Source: Sinotaia quadrata (lineage: Eukaryota > Mollusca > Gastropoda > Architaenioglossa > Viviparidae). From it: a stretch of DNA of 64,000 nt. The position numbers and the translations under genes are program-made. This document shows, one piece after another, positions 24,291 to 35,690 of the stretch (the stretch's first letter is position 1; every line of letters begins with the position of its first letter). The stretch lies in the NCBI GenBank assembly GCA_028829895.1, contig CM054179.1, forward strand, positions 31,651,117-31,715,116, written 5' to 3'. The notes beneath the pieces are model-generated. The model made no database searches. It saw nothing but the letters and a program-made list of their open reading frames with translations, and had not been told where the DNA came from.

Positions 24291-24539
24291 AACCTTTCTT
24301 GTAAGAAGATATCCTTGGTGAAAGAAAGATGAAAATCAAAAGAAAGGGAAACAATCTTTGATTACGAAGACATAAAAAATGCGTAACTTTACAAAAATTG
24401 GCTTAGGCATTCGTCGTCGGTATGACTATAAAAAGACACGATGAAAAAGAAACAATTAAAATATTTGTTATCGAAATTTTATCTGTGAGGTGCATTGTTG
24501 ACAGATTAATCCTCAACAGGCGCTTGCAATATGAATGGC

Positions 24540-25010
24540 AAATAGTTTATGGTGTGTTCAGTAAGATAAAGTCTAGTTTGCTGTGTGTTTTGAAAAGAAA
24601 TCTAGTGTGCGGTGTGTCTAGTAAAGTTGGTAAGACAAAATTTAGTTGGTGTGTGTCTAGGAAGACAATAGTCTAATTTGCGATATATCTAATAAGAGAA
24701 TATAGTTTGTGGTGTATCTAATAAGCAAAAGTCCAGTTGGCGGTGTGTCTAATAAGACAAAGCCTAGTTTGCGCTGTGTCTAGTAAGACAAAATCTAGTT
24801 TATTGGATGTCTTGTAAGACAAAGTCTGGTTTGCAGTGTGTCTAGTAATTAAAGTGTAATTTGCGGAGTGTCTAATAAAACAAAGTTCACTGTATAGTGT
24901 GTCTAGCAATTCTAGAAAGAAAAATCTAGATGGTGTGTCTAGTAGTAAGATATTAGTCTAGTTTGCGGTGTGTCTAGTAAGATAAAGTCTAGTTTGCATT
25001 TCTGTTCTAG
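24540..25010. repeat. Degenerate minisatellite, about 31-bp unit, roughly 14 copies
   Basis: GTGTGTCTAGTAAGACAAAG with TCTAGTTTGCG recurs through the stretch with many substitutions and small indels. Copies are much more diverged than in the neighbouring 39-bp array, so this array is older. Open frames on both strands here are repeat translations. Confidence 0.85.
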
Positions 25011-26280
25011 TAAACAACAAACCATCGAAATACCGTGAACATGTCATTTGAGATGTCAATGAGTTAATAAAGTCATTTTAGCCACAAAAAGTCAACGTAG
25101 TCTAATAAATGTGGACATTGTTATCTCTCGATAAAGCTCTATGTACTTTCATTGTATTCGTTACGAATGCTTGTTTAAATTCTATTGCATCCGTAAATCC
25201 ACATAGAGGACAAGATTTGGCAGTTATTAACTTATCGCAGAGTAATTACCAAAGTTTATAATATAATTTTTTATTTAATTATTTAAATTTACATTCAGAG
25301 ACGTGGAAGTCAAGCAAGCTTTCCTTTAAAGTGTGCAATTTCCAAAGGTTTGATTAAGATGATTTGGGGCTAATGAAAGACCATCAAAGTAGAAAAATGA
25401 ACAGTCTCTTAAACACATATTAATTGTTATCAATAAAATGTAGCTCTTGTAAAGAGCTTTTCACTCTTCTAAATGTTTAATCATGTGATATATATCTCTA
25501 TAAACAGTATAAATCTAGAACATATCACGTCTGATTTATTACTGTTATTGTGTAGTAACGTGTATTGTGCATACTATTCTCTTTCTTAAGATTACTGTTC
25601 CAAATACAGTTTTCAAAGAATGTTAACAAGTGGAGATAACTATAATTATTTTACCACTTAAAATCAAATCACCTTCACTTTCTGAAATGTTTAATAATAA
25701 AAAGAACTCTTATCAAGACATAATGGAAAACTAGTTCTATCTCCTAAATCTTTACTCCTAGAGAAATCTCACATCCCTCTGTCTTAAATTACCGCATTAA
25801 TTTCTTTTAGTCTTTTTACACCACAAAGAATTCCTAAACATTCTTCTTACTCCTCAAACAAGAATATTAAACTCCTCTGTAATTTATACAAAAGGTTCAC
25901 TAGCTTTCTAATGAATCAAAGGGAATTTCTAAAACTAAATATTCTATTATAACGAAAATTACTGCGAATAGAATAAGTATAACAACTTGAAATAAAATAT
26001 AAATGGGGACTTTCTTTCGTCAAAATTAACATGATTAAGATTTTCAATCAGATTCCAAAATATATTTTTATCGCCAAATGGGTATGATGATTGAAAATTA
26101 CCTACCGTATCACGTTTTTTTTTTTCTTCCAGAGTTCTATTGGCTCAACAGTAAATACGTATTTAAAAATAAATTATTTTGGGATGCTGAAGATATATAT
26201 TTAATTCAATTTAAGCGCGCCAGAAATTAGCAATAGATCTAGACTAAGTGCAGTTAATTAGACAAAACGCTATACTATAA
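25011..26280. other. No feature seen
   Basis: AT-rich sequence. No gene, array or transposon remnant recognised. Confidence 0.55.
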
Positions 26281-26283
26281 TTA

Positions 26284-26545
26284 TGTACACATAATGACTG
26301 CTGTATACATAATGACTGCTATATACATAATGACTGTTGTACACATAATGACTGCTATACACAGAATGACTGCTGTACACATAGTGACTGCTGTATACAT
26401 AATGACTGCTGTACACATAGTGACTGCTATATACATAATGACTTCTGTATATATAATGACTGCTGTACACATAATGACTGAGGTATTATACATATGACTG
26501 CTGTTTACATAATGACTGCTGTATACATAATGACTGCTGTATAGG
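26284..26545. repeat. Minisatellite, 18-bp unit, about 14 copies
   Basis: The unit ATAATGACTGCTGTATAC varies at two places (ATAC/ACAC and TGCTGT/TGCTAT). The 18-base step keeps several frames open on both strands, giving spurious 66-70 codon frames. One irregular unit (GAGGTATTATAC) lies near 26480. Confidence 0.95.
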
Positions 26546-27331
26546 CCTTAGGTACAACAATGTAAACAGTTTCAGTGTACAAATGACTTAGTAAATAGCA
26601 TTGTATTTCATTATTTTTTATATGATTATACTAGACATCCAGTCCATTTTATCATATGTATAACGACTCGTGACTAGACATACAGTCCTTACACTAATAA
26701 TCTCTTATTTTTATTAACTAAAATTGTTTTGTGTAAAAAAAATGAAATGTGAAAACATGCAGAGTGCATGAGTTCTTGCATAATTAAATTATTTAACCGG
26801 ATGTGGTAGCCGCAACTATGTAGGTAAGTCAAAGACGCCACCTAATTATGTACTGTTGTGTGTTTAAATCGTAAAAGATATTTCATTTAGAGTGGAAACT
26901 AAAATCAGACTATCGGATGATGTAATTATGATCACTGTCAAGGATATTGATTTTATTTATAAGTGGAAAAAGTAAATCAAGAAGTTTAGGAAACTGAAAA
27001 TAGGTAACTGAATTATTTGGCTATAAAGGTGAGACTTATTTTGTCTTATGAGGCAGGTTAAAGTTTTGTTTCAACCCCCTATATCAGTGAAAATAGAATC
27101 ATAGTAATGACTAATATTTATACAATAATTGGTTAATAATAGACAGTCTCTATAGTTAGACGTGAAGGTCTACTCAAAATGATAATGAGAGATGTAACAT
27201 TTACAATTGAAAAAAGAAAAAGAAAAAAGTAGAGTTGTAAATATTTGAAAAGATTCTGTATTAGGAACAGCCTCTAGTTAGTATTACAGTAGCCAGTTGT
27301 ATCGTTAAGAGCATGTTCAGTTGATTTGTTT
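26546..27331. other. No feature seen
   Basis: AT-rich sequence, nothing recognised. Confidence 0.5.
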
Positions 27332-27465
27332 GCAACATTCAGTTATGTAGCTTATGAATCTCTTTGCCTAGAAATTTACTCACTTGATCTTGTGAACAAG
27401 TGCAACATTCAGTTATGCAGCTTAAGAATCTCTTTGCCTGGATATGTACTCACTTGAACAAGTGT
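27332..27465. repeat. 70-bp tandem duplication
   Basis: GCAACATTCAGTTATG begins at 27332 and 27402. Both copies continue with AGAATCTCTTTGCCT or its variant and ACTCACTTG. Confidence 0.85.
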
Positions 27466-28001
27466 AAGGACGTGTTGGCGAGCGCCATCACTGTTCAGAC
27501 CACTATATCTTCAGAAAACTCTATTTTATACTAAAGTAATTTTGAAGTCAACAGTAAAGATTGTAGTTTCTAATAGTATCAGTAATTTGTAACTTAATAA
27601 AGGTCAGTGTTGTCCTGCGCTGTTATGCGTTAAATTTGAGTTACTATTATATTTGTTTTGATGATTATACCACCAAAAATATACCTGTTAAATATAAGGT
27701 TAAATTTTTGAAAACATGATTTTGTTTAAATCAATGTGCACATTGTTTTGTAAGTTTGATTGAAAACGTACTGGGGGTGGAGGAGGGATATGTGTGAATG
27801 TGTTTGTATGTCTGGAGGAAAAGGAAAATTAATCAAACCACTTAGTACTTCTATTTATAGCATATATATATATATATATTGTATCTCTTGAATAATATCC
27901 AACTCATTGCTACCTGTTAGAAGAGAGTGATTTGATTAGTTTGGTTGGCAGGTGGAAAAATTGGGGAATGTGAGCACACTTGTAAGGATTTTATAACTTT
28001 G

Positions 28002-28210
28002 AATAACGAAAGAATAATACAATGTTAATAAAATGGCAAAGAATAACGGCAGAATAATACAAGGTTAATAAAATGGCAAAGAATAACGACAGAATAATAC
28101 AAAGTTAATAAAATGGCAAAGAATAACGACAGAATAATACATAGTTAATAAAATGGCAAAGAATAACGACAGAATAATACAAAGTTAATAAAATGGCAAA
28201 GAAAAAAGTT
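28002..28210. repeat. Minisatellite, 40-bp unit, about 5 copies
   Basis: AAAGAATAACGACAGAATAA followed by TACAAAGTTAATAAAATGGC steps by 40 bases from 28038 to about 28198, with partial units on both sides. Confidence 0.95.
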
Positions 28211-28320
28211 AGTAAATAGCAAGGAAAAATACTGATAAATGCAAACCAGCAAAAGTGATCGATGTAAGCTTGAAAGAAAGTGGATTGCTTCCGGTATCAC
28301 TCCTAACAAACTGATGAAAG

Positions 28321-28380
28321 TACTAACAGTTACTAACAGTTACTAACAGTTACTAACAGTTACTAACAGTTACTAACAGT
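28321..28380. repeat. 10-bp tandem repeat, six perfect copies
   Basis: TACTAACAGT is repeated six times without a mismatch; a partial unit precedes it. Confidence 0.98.
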
Positions 28381-28426
28381 GGCGGCTTGGACACATGCGA
28401 AGCTTAATTTTCCTTTTCCTGCACAC

Positions 28427-28552
28427 CACATTAAAAAAAAAACCCCATAAGTTTATACTATGTAAATCATGGTAGCACAAAGACTAGATAACCATACTAA
28501 AAAAAAGAACACGTTTATACTATGTTACTATGTAAGTCATGGTAGCAAAAAG
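28427..28552. repeat. Imperfect tandem duplication, about 70-bp unit
   Basis: A-run, then AAGTTTATACTATGTAAATC (second copy CGTTTATACTATG, then ACTATGTAAGTC), then ATGGTAGCA and AAAGA occur twice in the same order. Confidence 0.75.
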
Positions 28553-28719
28553 ATACAATAAACAAAGATTAAAGTGCAAAGAAAAGATTTCACAATTCAA
28601 TTTTTCAAGCTTTCACAGAGGTGAACTAATAAGTATTAGAGCAGTTTCTACTTTGTCACAAAAAAACTTCTCAGTTATTTGCATCTAGAGTCTAGACTAC
28701 GCATGTTTTTCTGTTAAAA

Positions 28720-29450
28720 ATCAATCATTCAACATGTAGATGAACTGCAGCAAAATCTATTATATTTACAAAATCCTATTTTGATACTTGTTTCTCTACT
28801 CATAGTCGAACAAGCATTGCTTTTGTCATACCCGTGCATGATAAAAAAAAAAAAATTGGGTTGATGCCCACTTTTAGAGCAATTTCTTCAGCTGACTTTG
28901 TTGAGTGCTTTCAATGATTCACCGCTTTTGAATTCTTGTTAGAAAAATGACTCCTCATGCAGGATTGCTTACTGAGGATGGATTTACAGCGTTCACCAGT
29001 TTTATCATTACAGTAACATTCGCTGAAGGAGTCTGCAGAAACTCGCTTACTTTACTAATTTGGAAAAAAAAATGTGCTGTAATATTAGTGACAGTTTCCA
29101 TTGGTACGATGATATTTCCGTAACCTCAGGATCCACAAGACCAACTGCTTTGGTATCTGCAACCGTATGTAATGTTCTCAAAATTCAAGCACATATTTGA
29201 TTTTTAAAATGCCTTGCAAATGTTTTTGCAACATTCCCCTTTGAACAGTTGATACAGCAAAAAGTGTCACAATGCTTTGAACATTGTCAAAACACTTAAT
29301 TGCACAAGTTGATGATTTTCAGCGTCACAAACCGTAAGGTTAAACGTATGATTAGCAAATGATACATACAACTCACTCGAATTTCTCTCTTTAATTAAAG
29401 CTTTGTACTGGCGTTATTACGCATTAGTACCATTCCTAGGACATCTCAAC
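28720..29450 (-). pseudogene. Decayed hAT-type transposase (DUF4371 / zinc-finger MYM-like family)
   Basis: Reading the minus strand and stepping over several stops and frameshifts gives an ordered set of family landmarks. First comes ALIKERNSSELYVS, then FANHTFNLTVCDAENH (29312-29359). This corresponds to the family's conserved (C/A)NHxLNLxVxDAA motif. Next is FAVSTVQRGMLQKHL (about 29216-29261), matching the usual FFxxSxxRxxxLxKH segment. Further on are STKSAEEIALKVGINPIF (about 28850-28905) and, near 28800, FDYE; these match the AxxIAxxLGIxPxF and FDY/FDE blocks. Order and spacing fit the middle part of hAT/ZMYM1-like proteins with a DUF4371 domain. At least two frameshifts and several stops break it, so it is not functional. 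The N-terminal zinc finger and the C-terminal dimerisation domain were not found. No terminal inverted repeats were identified. Matches are to family patterns recalled, not to a search. Confidence 0.7.
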
Positions 29451-29459
29451 AGTGTCTTA

Positions 29460-29984
29460 CAAATTCAAATGTAAAAGATTTCAAAAGATTCTATCTTTTC
29501 AAAAGATTTCTATCTTTAACTAAATCAAAACTAGTGCTTTTAGTGGTATGCAAATGTCTATAAAATATACCTAAATAAAATATACCTTGTTAATTAATTT
29601 CAACGCGAAAACTTAAATAGAAGAGACACCTCCCCAACATTCTAAAATAAATAGTTTAACATAAATATTCAAACACCAAAAGTCACATTGAAAAAGAGTA
29701 TAGAATTTTACATTTGTTTATGTGGCAAAAATAATAAATAATTCGTTATGGTTTGAATAAATAAGATTACATGTACTCAGTATAATGCTATTTCTTTCTT
29801 CTTTTTTTTAATGTAAGCCGCAAGAGATTCGGACAGGGATTTTGTAATACCAGAGTATGGATCTGACCTTATATTTTTGGAATTTTGATAATTGGCAGTA
29901 AATTATGTAACATTCCAGACAAAATGAGGTCACAAAGTACGTGTGTCGACTCTTATAAGAATGGTCAGTTGTCTCTGTTTCCTC
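29460..29984. other. No feature seen
   Basis: AT-rich; a short AAAAGATTTC tandem duplication lies at about 29476-29515. Nothing else recognised. Confidence 0.5.
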
Positions 29985-30069
29985 AAGTTTTTCAGAGAAT
30001 TCCAGAAAAGAGGGAGGGAAGAAGGGAGAGAGGACAGGCAGACTGAGGCAGACACCGAAGCTGCTGGCC

Positions 30070-30105
<36 letters not shown>

Positions 30106-31062
30106 CTGTTACTTCTTTGCCCCACAGGAATTGCGTTAAAACTTTTCATCTTAGCGATGTTCTCGGTTTTTGGTGGATTCCTGTGAGGCCTTCCTCTTTT
30201 CTCTGGCGTTCGGAGAGGGCAGCTGTGTTGCGTTTGGATTGTCTGTCTGCTCCTTGTTTCGAGTGATGTTTGTTCGGTTTTTCTCTTTTTTCTTTTTTTT
30301 GCTGTCGTTGCTGTGGTGGTTGTTGCTGCTGCTGTGATGGTGTTGTCTGGGTGGATGCTGGATGTTTCGTCGTCTGTCCTGACATGCCTTAGTCCGGTAA
30401 TCCGTGGACTTGCTTTCTTTTGTGTGTTGTTGTTGTTGTTGTCATCTCCGTTGTTCAAGCTAGGGGGTGGTAGGGGGTGTCTCACAGAGCCCAGGCTGGT
30501 AACACACCAAGTCTGTACCTAGTGTGTACATGCGCCCAGGTTGTTCAATCCCCTGTCCTCTTCACTGGCGTTGTTGGTGGTGTTGTTGGTGTTGTCGCTG
30601 TCGTCGTTGTTGTCCCCGGTGTCCGTTGGGATATGTGTACGTGGCGCTGGTGGCCAGTAAAGGTGGTCTAAGAGCAGTTGTATCATATCTGCAATGGGGT
30701 GGTTGAAGTATCCCTATTGCATACGTTGTTGCTGTTCCCTTTGTCGCCGCCATTGTTGTCGTTGTTGGTGGTTGTACTGTTGTTGCTGTTGCGGTGGCTG
30801 TGGTTCCTCTTGTTGTTGCTGGTCTTGTTGTTGTTGTTTTCTTATGTGTGGAGGTGGGCGTCGTCTTTTGGATTTGTCTTTTTGTTGCGTTGTTTGTCGT
30901 TTATGCCTGTCCACTCTAGGTGTTGTCGGTGCTGTTGGCGTTGTTGTAGCTCTTGGTGGTGATACTGGTAGAGGTGAGAGGAGTGGGGCTACCTGCGCTT
31001 TGTCCAATTCGGCGATGGCTGTCTTTATTTCTGCTCCATCCTCTACTGAGAGATCACTATTT
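29985..31062 (-). mobile_element. ORF1-like repeat family, copy A
   Basis: This GC-richer block encodes, on the minus strand, a linker (IKTAIAELDKAQVAP, then Pro/Thr-rich), a basic Lys/Arg segment, a long Gln-rich run, and then the block NHPIADMIQLLLDHLYWPP (about 30648-30704). Asn/Asp-rich sequence and a further basic Ser-rich region down to about 29985 follow. A TAG stop sits just before the conserved block where copy C has TGG (Trp), so this copy is broken. A small indel then shifts the frame after the WPP. A (GAT)n microsatellite lies inside at about 30070-30105. The layout (basic, low-complexity, followed by a short conserved helix) suggests the C-terminal part of a retrotransposon ORF1 or gag-like protein. 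The family name is not known to me. Confidence 0.5.
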
Positions 31063-31720
31063 CGATTACCACCGTCAGCAAAATAAACAAGACAAAGAAA
31101 CCAACATGAAGATAATTTGGACACTGCCGCCAAATAAAAAAGACAAAAAAACACAGACAGAGGAAGAGGAAAAAATACAAGCGACCACGCAAAACATAAC
31201 TGGAAAAATAAAGCTGCTGACCAGGCCACCCTTTCTTTTATAGCTGCAAAAGCGCGCATGCGCGCACACTCATGCAGTTTGTAGTGAATGGCGCACGGTC
31301 GGGTGTTGGTAATATTATATGCTGTGCTGTATTATAACCTTTTGTCCTCAGTATGAATGTATTTAGACTAACTATCCCATTCATTAACAGGCACGTAACT
31401 TTCCGAAGTCCCAGAACACGTGACATATAGTCTGCTGCTGTTGTGGTAGGCATAACGAAATTCACTATAGTGAAAGCTTTATCACTTAGATAATACGTTT
31501 TAAATATGGCAATAAGCCGTTGTTCGACTAATTGTGCAAAACGTTTTAACAAAGATTCAAATGTTCGTTCCTTCGATTGCTGAGGGAAGGCAATAAGAGA
31601 ATGAGATGGATATTTTTTAAAAAAATGTATTAACTTGTACCAATTAATTGACCTACTTATCGAAATCGAGTTGTAATATGCCCAACCAGTCATAAACACT
31701 TTGTAATACTTCTTAATAGT
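31063..31720. other. No supported gene
   Basis: The minus-strand open frame over 31238-31699 and the plus-strand frame over 30953-31243 show no recognisable domain. The sequence at 31250-31300 has several CpG (GCGCGCATGCGCGC), a short alternating purine-pyrimidine stretch. Confidence 0.45.
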
Positions 31721-31727
31721 ATTTATT

Positions 31728-31892
31728 TTTCTAAATCGTTATTTGTAAATGTATTACTAAATAGTTACTTGTAAATGTATTACTAAATAGTTACTTGTAA
31801 ATGTATTACTAAATAGTTACTTGTAAATGTATTACTAAATAGTTATTTGTAAATGTATTATTAAATCGTTACTTGTAAATGTATTACTAAAT
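31728..31892. repeat. Minisatellite, 26-bp unit, about 6 copies
   Basis: TAAATAGTTACTTGTAAATG followed by TATTAC steps by 26 bases. Variants are TCGTTA/TAGTTA and CTTGT/TTTGT. Confidence 0.95.
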
Positions 31893-32185
31893 TGGATCAG
31901 TAAAAAGGAAACAAAAGAGTAAATTGAGGCAAGAAGATTTTATTGTTTGCAACTTCATTCCATATGAAAAAATTATCAACAAAATAAACAGCTTTGCTCA
32001 TTGTCAGACGTTTTTTGTCTGCTACTCAACTGCGCGTGTGCTTAAAGACTCAAATGAAAACACATTACGTCCCTGAAGGCCTCTGTAGGTCATGTTCTCC
32101 ACTTGACCGTACAGTAACCCTAGTGAAAGTCAGAACGGCTATCATATTTGTAAGGTCGAGCTATATCAACTGATCTTTAACACAA
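31893..32185. other. No feature seen
   Basis: Unique-looking sequence between two minisatellites; nothing recognised. Confidence 0.45.
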
Positions 32186-32878
32186 ACCATTGTATGTATA
32201 CCTCAATAAAATTTAAAAAAATACACACTAACAACCTGCTCTCATTGTATGTATACCTCAATAAAAATATATATATATACACCACTAACAAACTGCTTTC
32301 ATTGTATGTAAACCTCAATAAAAAAAATATATATACATACTAACAAACTGCTCTCATTGTATGTACACCTCAATTAAAAAAAAATATATATATATACACA
32401 CTAACAACCTGCTCTCATTTTATGTACACCTCAATAAAAAATATATATATATACACACTAACAACCTGCTCTTATTGTACGTACACCTCAATAAAAATAT
32501 ATATATATACACACTAACAACCTGCTCTCATTGTATGTACACCTCAATAAAAAAAATATATATACACACACTAACAACCTGCTCTCATTGTATGTACACC
32601 TCAATAAAAAAAAATATATATATACACACTAACAACCTGCTCTCATTGTATGTACACCTCAATAAAAAATATACATATATATACACACTAACAACCTGCT
32701 CTCATTGTATGTACACCTCAATAAAAAAATATATATATACACACTAACAACCTGCTCTCATTGTATGTACACCTCAATAAAAAAAAAATATATATACACA
32801 CTAACAACCTGCTCTCATTGTATGTACACCTCAATAAAAATATATATATATACACACTAACAACCTGCTCTCATTGTT
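32186..32878. repeat. Minisatellite, 55-57 bp unit, 12 copies, each with AATAAA and a TA run
   Basis: CACTAACAACCTGCTCTCAT plus TGTATGTACACCTCAATAAA is followed by an A-run and a TA-run of variable length. CCTCAATAAA begins near 32201, 32256, 32312, 32428, 32486, 32541, 32600, 32658, 32716, 32772 and 32829; the unit at 32367 reads CAATTAAA instead. Nearly all length differences between copies come from the A and TA runs. Confidence 0.97.
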
Positions 32879-32945
32879 TTCTAGCTGTCTTAAACGATCA
32901 CGTTCTCTTTCATGATAGTAACAGCAAGAAATCATAAAAGTTGGT

Positions 32946-33018
32946 TAGGGTGACGGGAATGCAAAAACCGTGACTCACGAACGAACACGAGGCAGAAACC
33001 GTGACTCACGAACGAAGG
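32946..33018. repeat. Short tandem duplication, about 35-bp unit
   Basis: AAACCGTGACTCACGAACGAA occurs twice, about 36 bases apart, spaced by CACGAGGC. Confidence 0.85.
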
Positions 33019-33370
33019 AAAAGTTTTGGCTAGCGTAAGACTGATGGTAATGAGGATGGTGCTGTTACCAGACAAGCTGGCCCATTTTTCATGGAACATT
33101 GACAGTCTGAGTCTGCAAGTCTTCAACTGTCTACCTACAATTTACAACGGAGGTTCTATATAGACTGTATAATGTGTGACATGGTGCTGTGCTATATATA
33201 GTTGTAGAGATTGATAATCCATTAATGACGGTTTGTTAAGTTTAAATTAAATAAAAGTGCTTTTACCTTCGGGACACCATACTCCTTGTGTAGCATTTTC
33301 TTAAGTTTAATGAATTATTTATTATATTTTGTATTCAGTTATCACACACTCTGTGTATGTATATGTATGT

Positions 33371-33374
33371 GTGC

Positions 33375-33440
<66 letters not shown>
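33371..33440. repeat. Compound (GT)n-(GA)n microsatellite
   Basis: GTGCGC leads into about 17 GT dinucleotides, then 15 GA dinucleotides. Confidence 0.95.
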
Positions 33441-33449
<9 letters not shown>

Positions 33450-33735
33450 CTGTGAAAGAGCGAGACAGAGTAGTACATGTATATGCGAGAGACAGCTGTC
33501 TGAGAGAGTTGTGAGTAAGAGAGCCAGGCAGAGTAGTACATGTATGTGCGAGAGACAGCTGTGTGAGAGAGCCAGGCAGAGTAGTATATGTATGTGCGAG
33601 AGACAGCTGTGTGAGAGAGTTGTGTGTGAGAAAGCCAGACAGAGTAGAACATGTATATGCGAGAGACAGCTGTGTGAGAGAGCCAGGCAGAGTAGTACAT
33701 GTATGTGTGAGAGACACCTGTGTGAGAGAGTTTGA
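33441..33735. repeat. Minisatellite with alternating unit lengths (about 64 and 48 bp)
   Basis: GAGACAGCTGTGTGAGAGAG recurs at spacings of about 64, 48, 64 and 48 bases (starts near 33488, 33552, 33600, 33663, 33710). The longer units hold an extra 16 bases (GTTGTGAGTAAGAGAG or similar). AGCCAGGCAGAGTAGTA and CATGTATGTGCGA make up the rest. Both lengths leave frames open, which produces the Arg/Glu and Thr/Leu-rich frames here. A diverged GA-rich continuation reaches about 33990. Confidence 0.9.
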
Positions 33736-33990
33736 GTGTATAAGAAATGGATAGAGATAAAGAATTGTTTGTGTGAGAGAGTGAAAGAGACAGAGATGTA
33801 TGTGAGTAATAGAGATTGGGCGAGTTGTGAGAGAAAGAGACAAGAATGTTGTGAAAGAGAGTAAGAAAGACGAGAGTTGTGAGAGACAAAGTTGTGTGTA
33901 TGTGATAGAACGAGAGAGACAGTTGTGAATGAGAGAAACAGAAACGGTAGAGAGTTAGAGACAAGAAGAATTGTGATGTGTGAAAGAAAA

Positions 33991-34255
33991 TTGATAAAAT
34001 GGTTGGCTTTCTCAAGAAATGTTTCCCATATTCCTGAGTAATTTATGTACGACTCAGAATTTGCTGCTATTAATCTATTAATGAGCTATCCCACTTTTAT
34101 AGTATGTTTTAATTTTTAACATAACAATTTTTTTTAAATGTCTACTTGAGATTTTATCATGTTCATCTGGACTGTCCTGCCAATATGGTTGACTGGCGTA
34201 AAATTACGAAAAACGAAGAAACGAAACAAACTGACACTTCTAGCCCAGCGCATCC
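33991..34255. other. No feature seen
   Basis: AT-rich, nothing recognised. Confidence 0.45.
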
Positions 34256-34553
34256 GTCATCAAAAGGAGATATCCGTCGTACAAAAGGAGATATCCGTCA
34301 TCTAAAGGAGATATCCGTCGTACAAAAGGAGATATCCGTCATCTAAAGGAGATATCCGTCATCTAAAGGATATCATCTAAAGGAGATATCCGTCGTACAA
34401 AAGGAGATATCCGTCATCTAAAGGAGATATCCGTCGTACAAAACGAGATATCCGTCATCTAAAGGAGATATCCGTCGTACAAAAGGAGATATCCGTCGTA
34501 CAAAAGGAGATATCCGTCATCAAAAGGAGATATCCGTCGTACAAAAGACACCC
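34256..34553. repeat. Minisatellite, alternating 20/21-bp units forming a 41-bp dimer, about 14 monomers
   Basis: Two monomers, AAAAGGAGATATCCGTCGTAC and TAAAGGAGATATCCGTCATC, alternate through most of the array. There are two breaks in the alternation (near 34350-34380 and 34485-34505) and one shortened unit (AAAGGATATCATC). Each unit contains the palindrome GATATC. Confidence 0.95.
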
Positions 34554-35690
34554 GCACTAAAAGGGAGTCTTTTCTAACGTTCTTTCTCGCTTCATGAGTC
34601 TTATATCTATAATGCACCGATTTTTAAAAATCAGCATCACCTTAGATTCAATAAGAATAAGTTGTTTCTTCTAAAACAGTTTTCAGTTTCATGATCCTCT
34701 GACTTATATATCTGATCATCATTCAAGAGGGTTCCTTGTTGCAACTATCAATGTGTGTCTTGTGTGAATAGTATTGCGTTTAGAGCTGTAAAGCTCTATT
34801 ACAATTATCTTGCTCTGTACAGTAATGTATTTTCCAATTTGCCTCAGTCTTTTAATAGTTTACAGAATGTAACGTCCTACTTTTCCCTACCGGCCAACAT
34901 GTTTATCAAACTACTATCTCCTAACATGTAATTTTTGGGTGGACGTTATTTAAGAGAACTGGCATCTGTATTTTAAAAAATAAATGCAAGGTGTTTTGTA
35001 GTTTGGTTTTTCTTTCCTATAAAAAATCCCCAACCAAATGTTCAATGAAACTTATAAAATGCTGTCTATAAAGGATTAAACATAAAAAACATTATTTATT
35101 TAATTTATATTTATACTTGCAAAACACCACAATATATATAATTCATTCTCCTTTTTCTTAAGCTAAAAGCACTGATACTACTAGAGATTACAATATTTAC
35201 AAGTGTTATCAATTATTTACTTTAAAGTTTCAGGAGTGGTCCGCAATGTGATATGAAGTAATCTCCGCGCATTCACACAGTCCAATACTTGGCTCGTATT
35301 TAGAATTTTACTTCTTTCTTAAAGATAATCAAACCGTAGAAGCTAGAATTTCACAGTGACAATAAATATAATACTAATTCGGACAATGACAAAAGATAAT
35401 TTAATAACTTAACCACGAAAAGAATTCGCAGTAAATCATTTGTACTTTCAACGAGTTTTGTCAAAAAGACCTTGTTAGCAAATTCGCAGTAAAACTTTTT
35501 CATGCATCAGAAGACAAAAGTTAAATCTTGTCACGAATTAATTGTAATTAATTTCTCCCATTAAAGATGCTTTTACTTATTTATTTAACATGGGGTTTAT
35601 TTATTAATTAATTTCTGGGATCGTTAATATCAGGAGAGAGCGTGTGCTTTCTTCAGAAGGTTCCCAACCCTAAATTAGCATATTGTAATA
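34554..35690. other. No feature seen
   Basis: AT-rich sequence with no gene or array recognised. Confidence 0.55.

Noticed and set aside
30530..30560. GGTTGTTCAATCCCC resembling a tRNA B box (also near 37280 and 38680)
   Set aside because: No A box at the proper distance and no cloverleaf; it lies within the coding-like part of the ORF1-like repeat family.
33322..34015. 173- and 226-codon minus-strand frames
   Set aside because: Translations of the (GT)n-(GA)n microsatellite and the GA-rich minisatellite; composition is Ser/Leu/Thr/His only.
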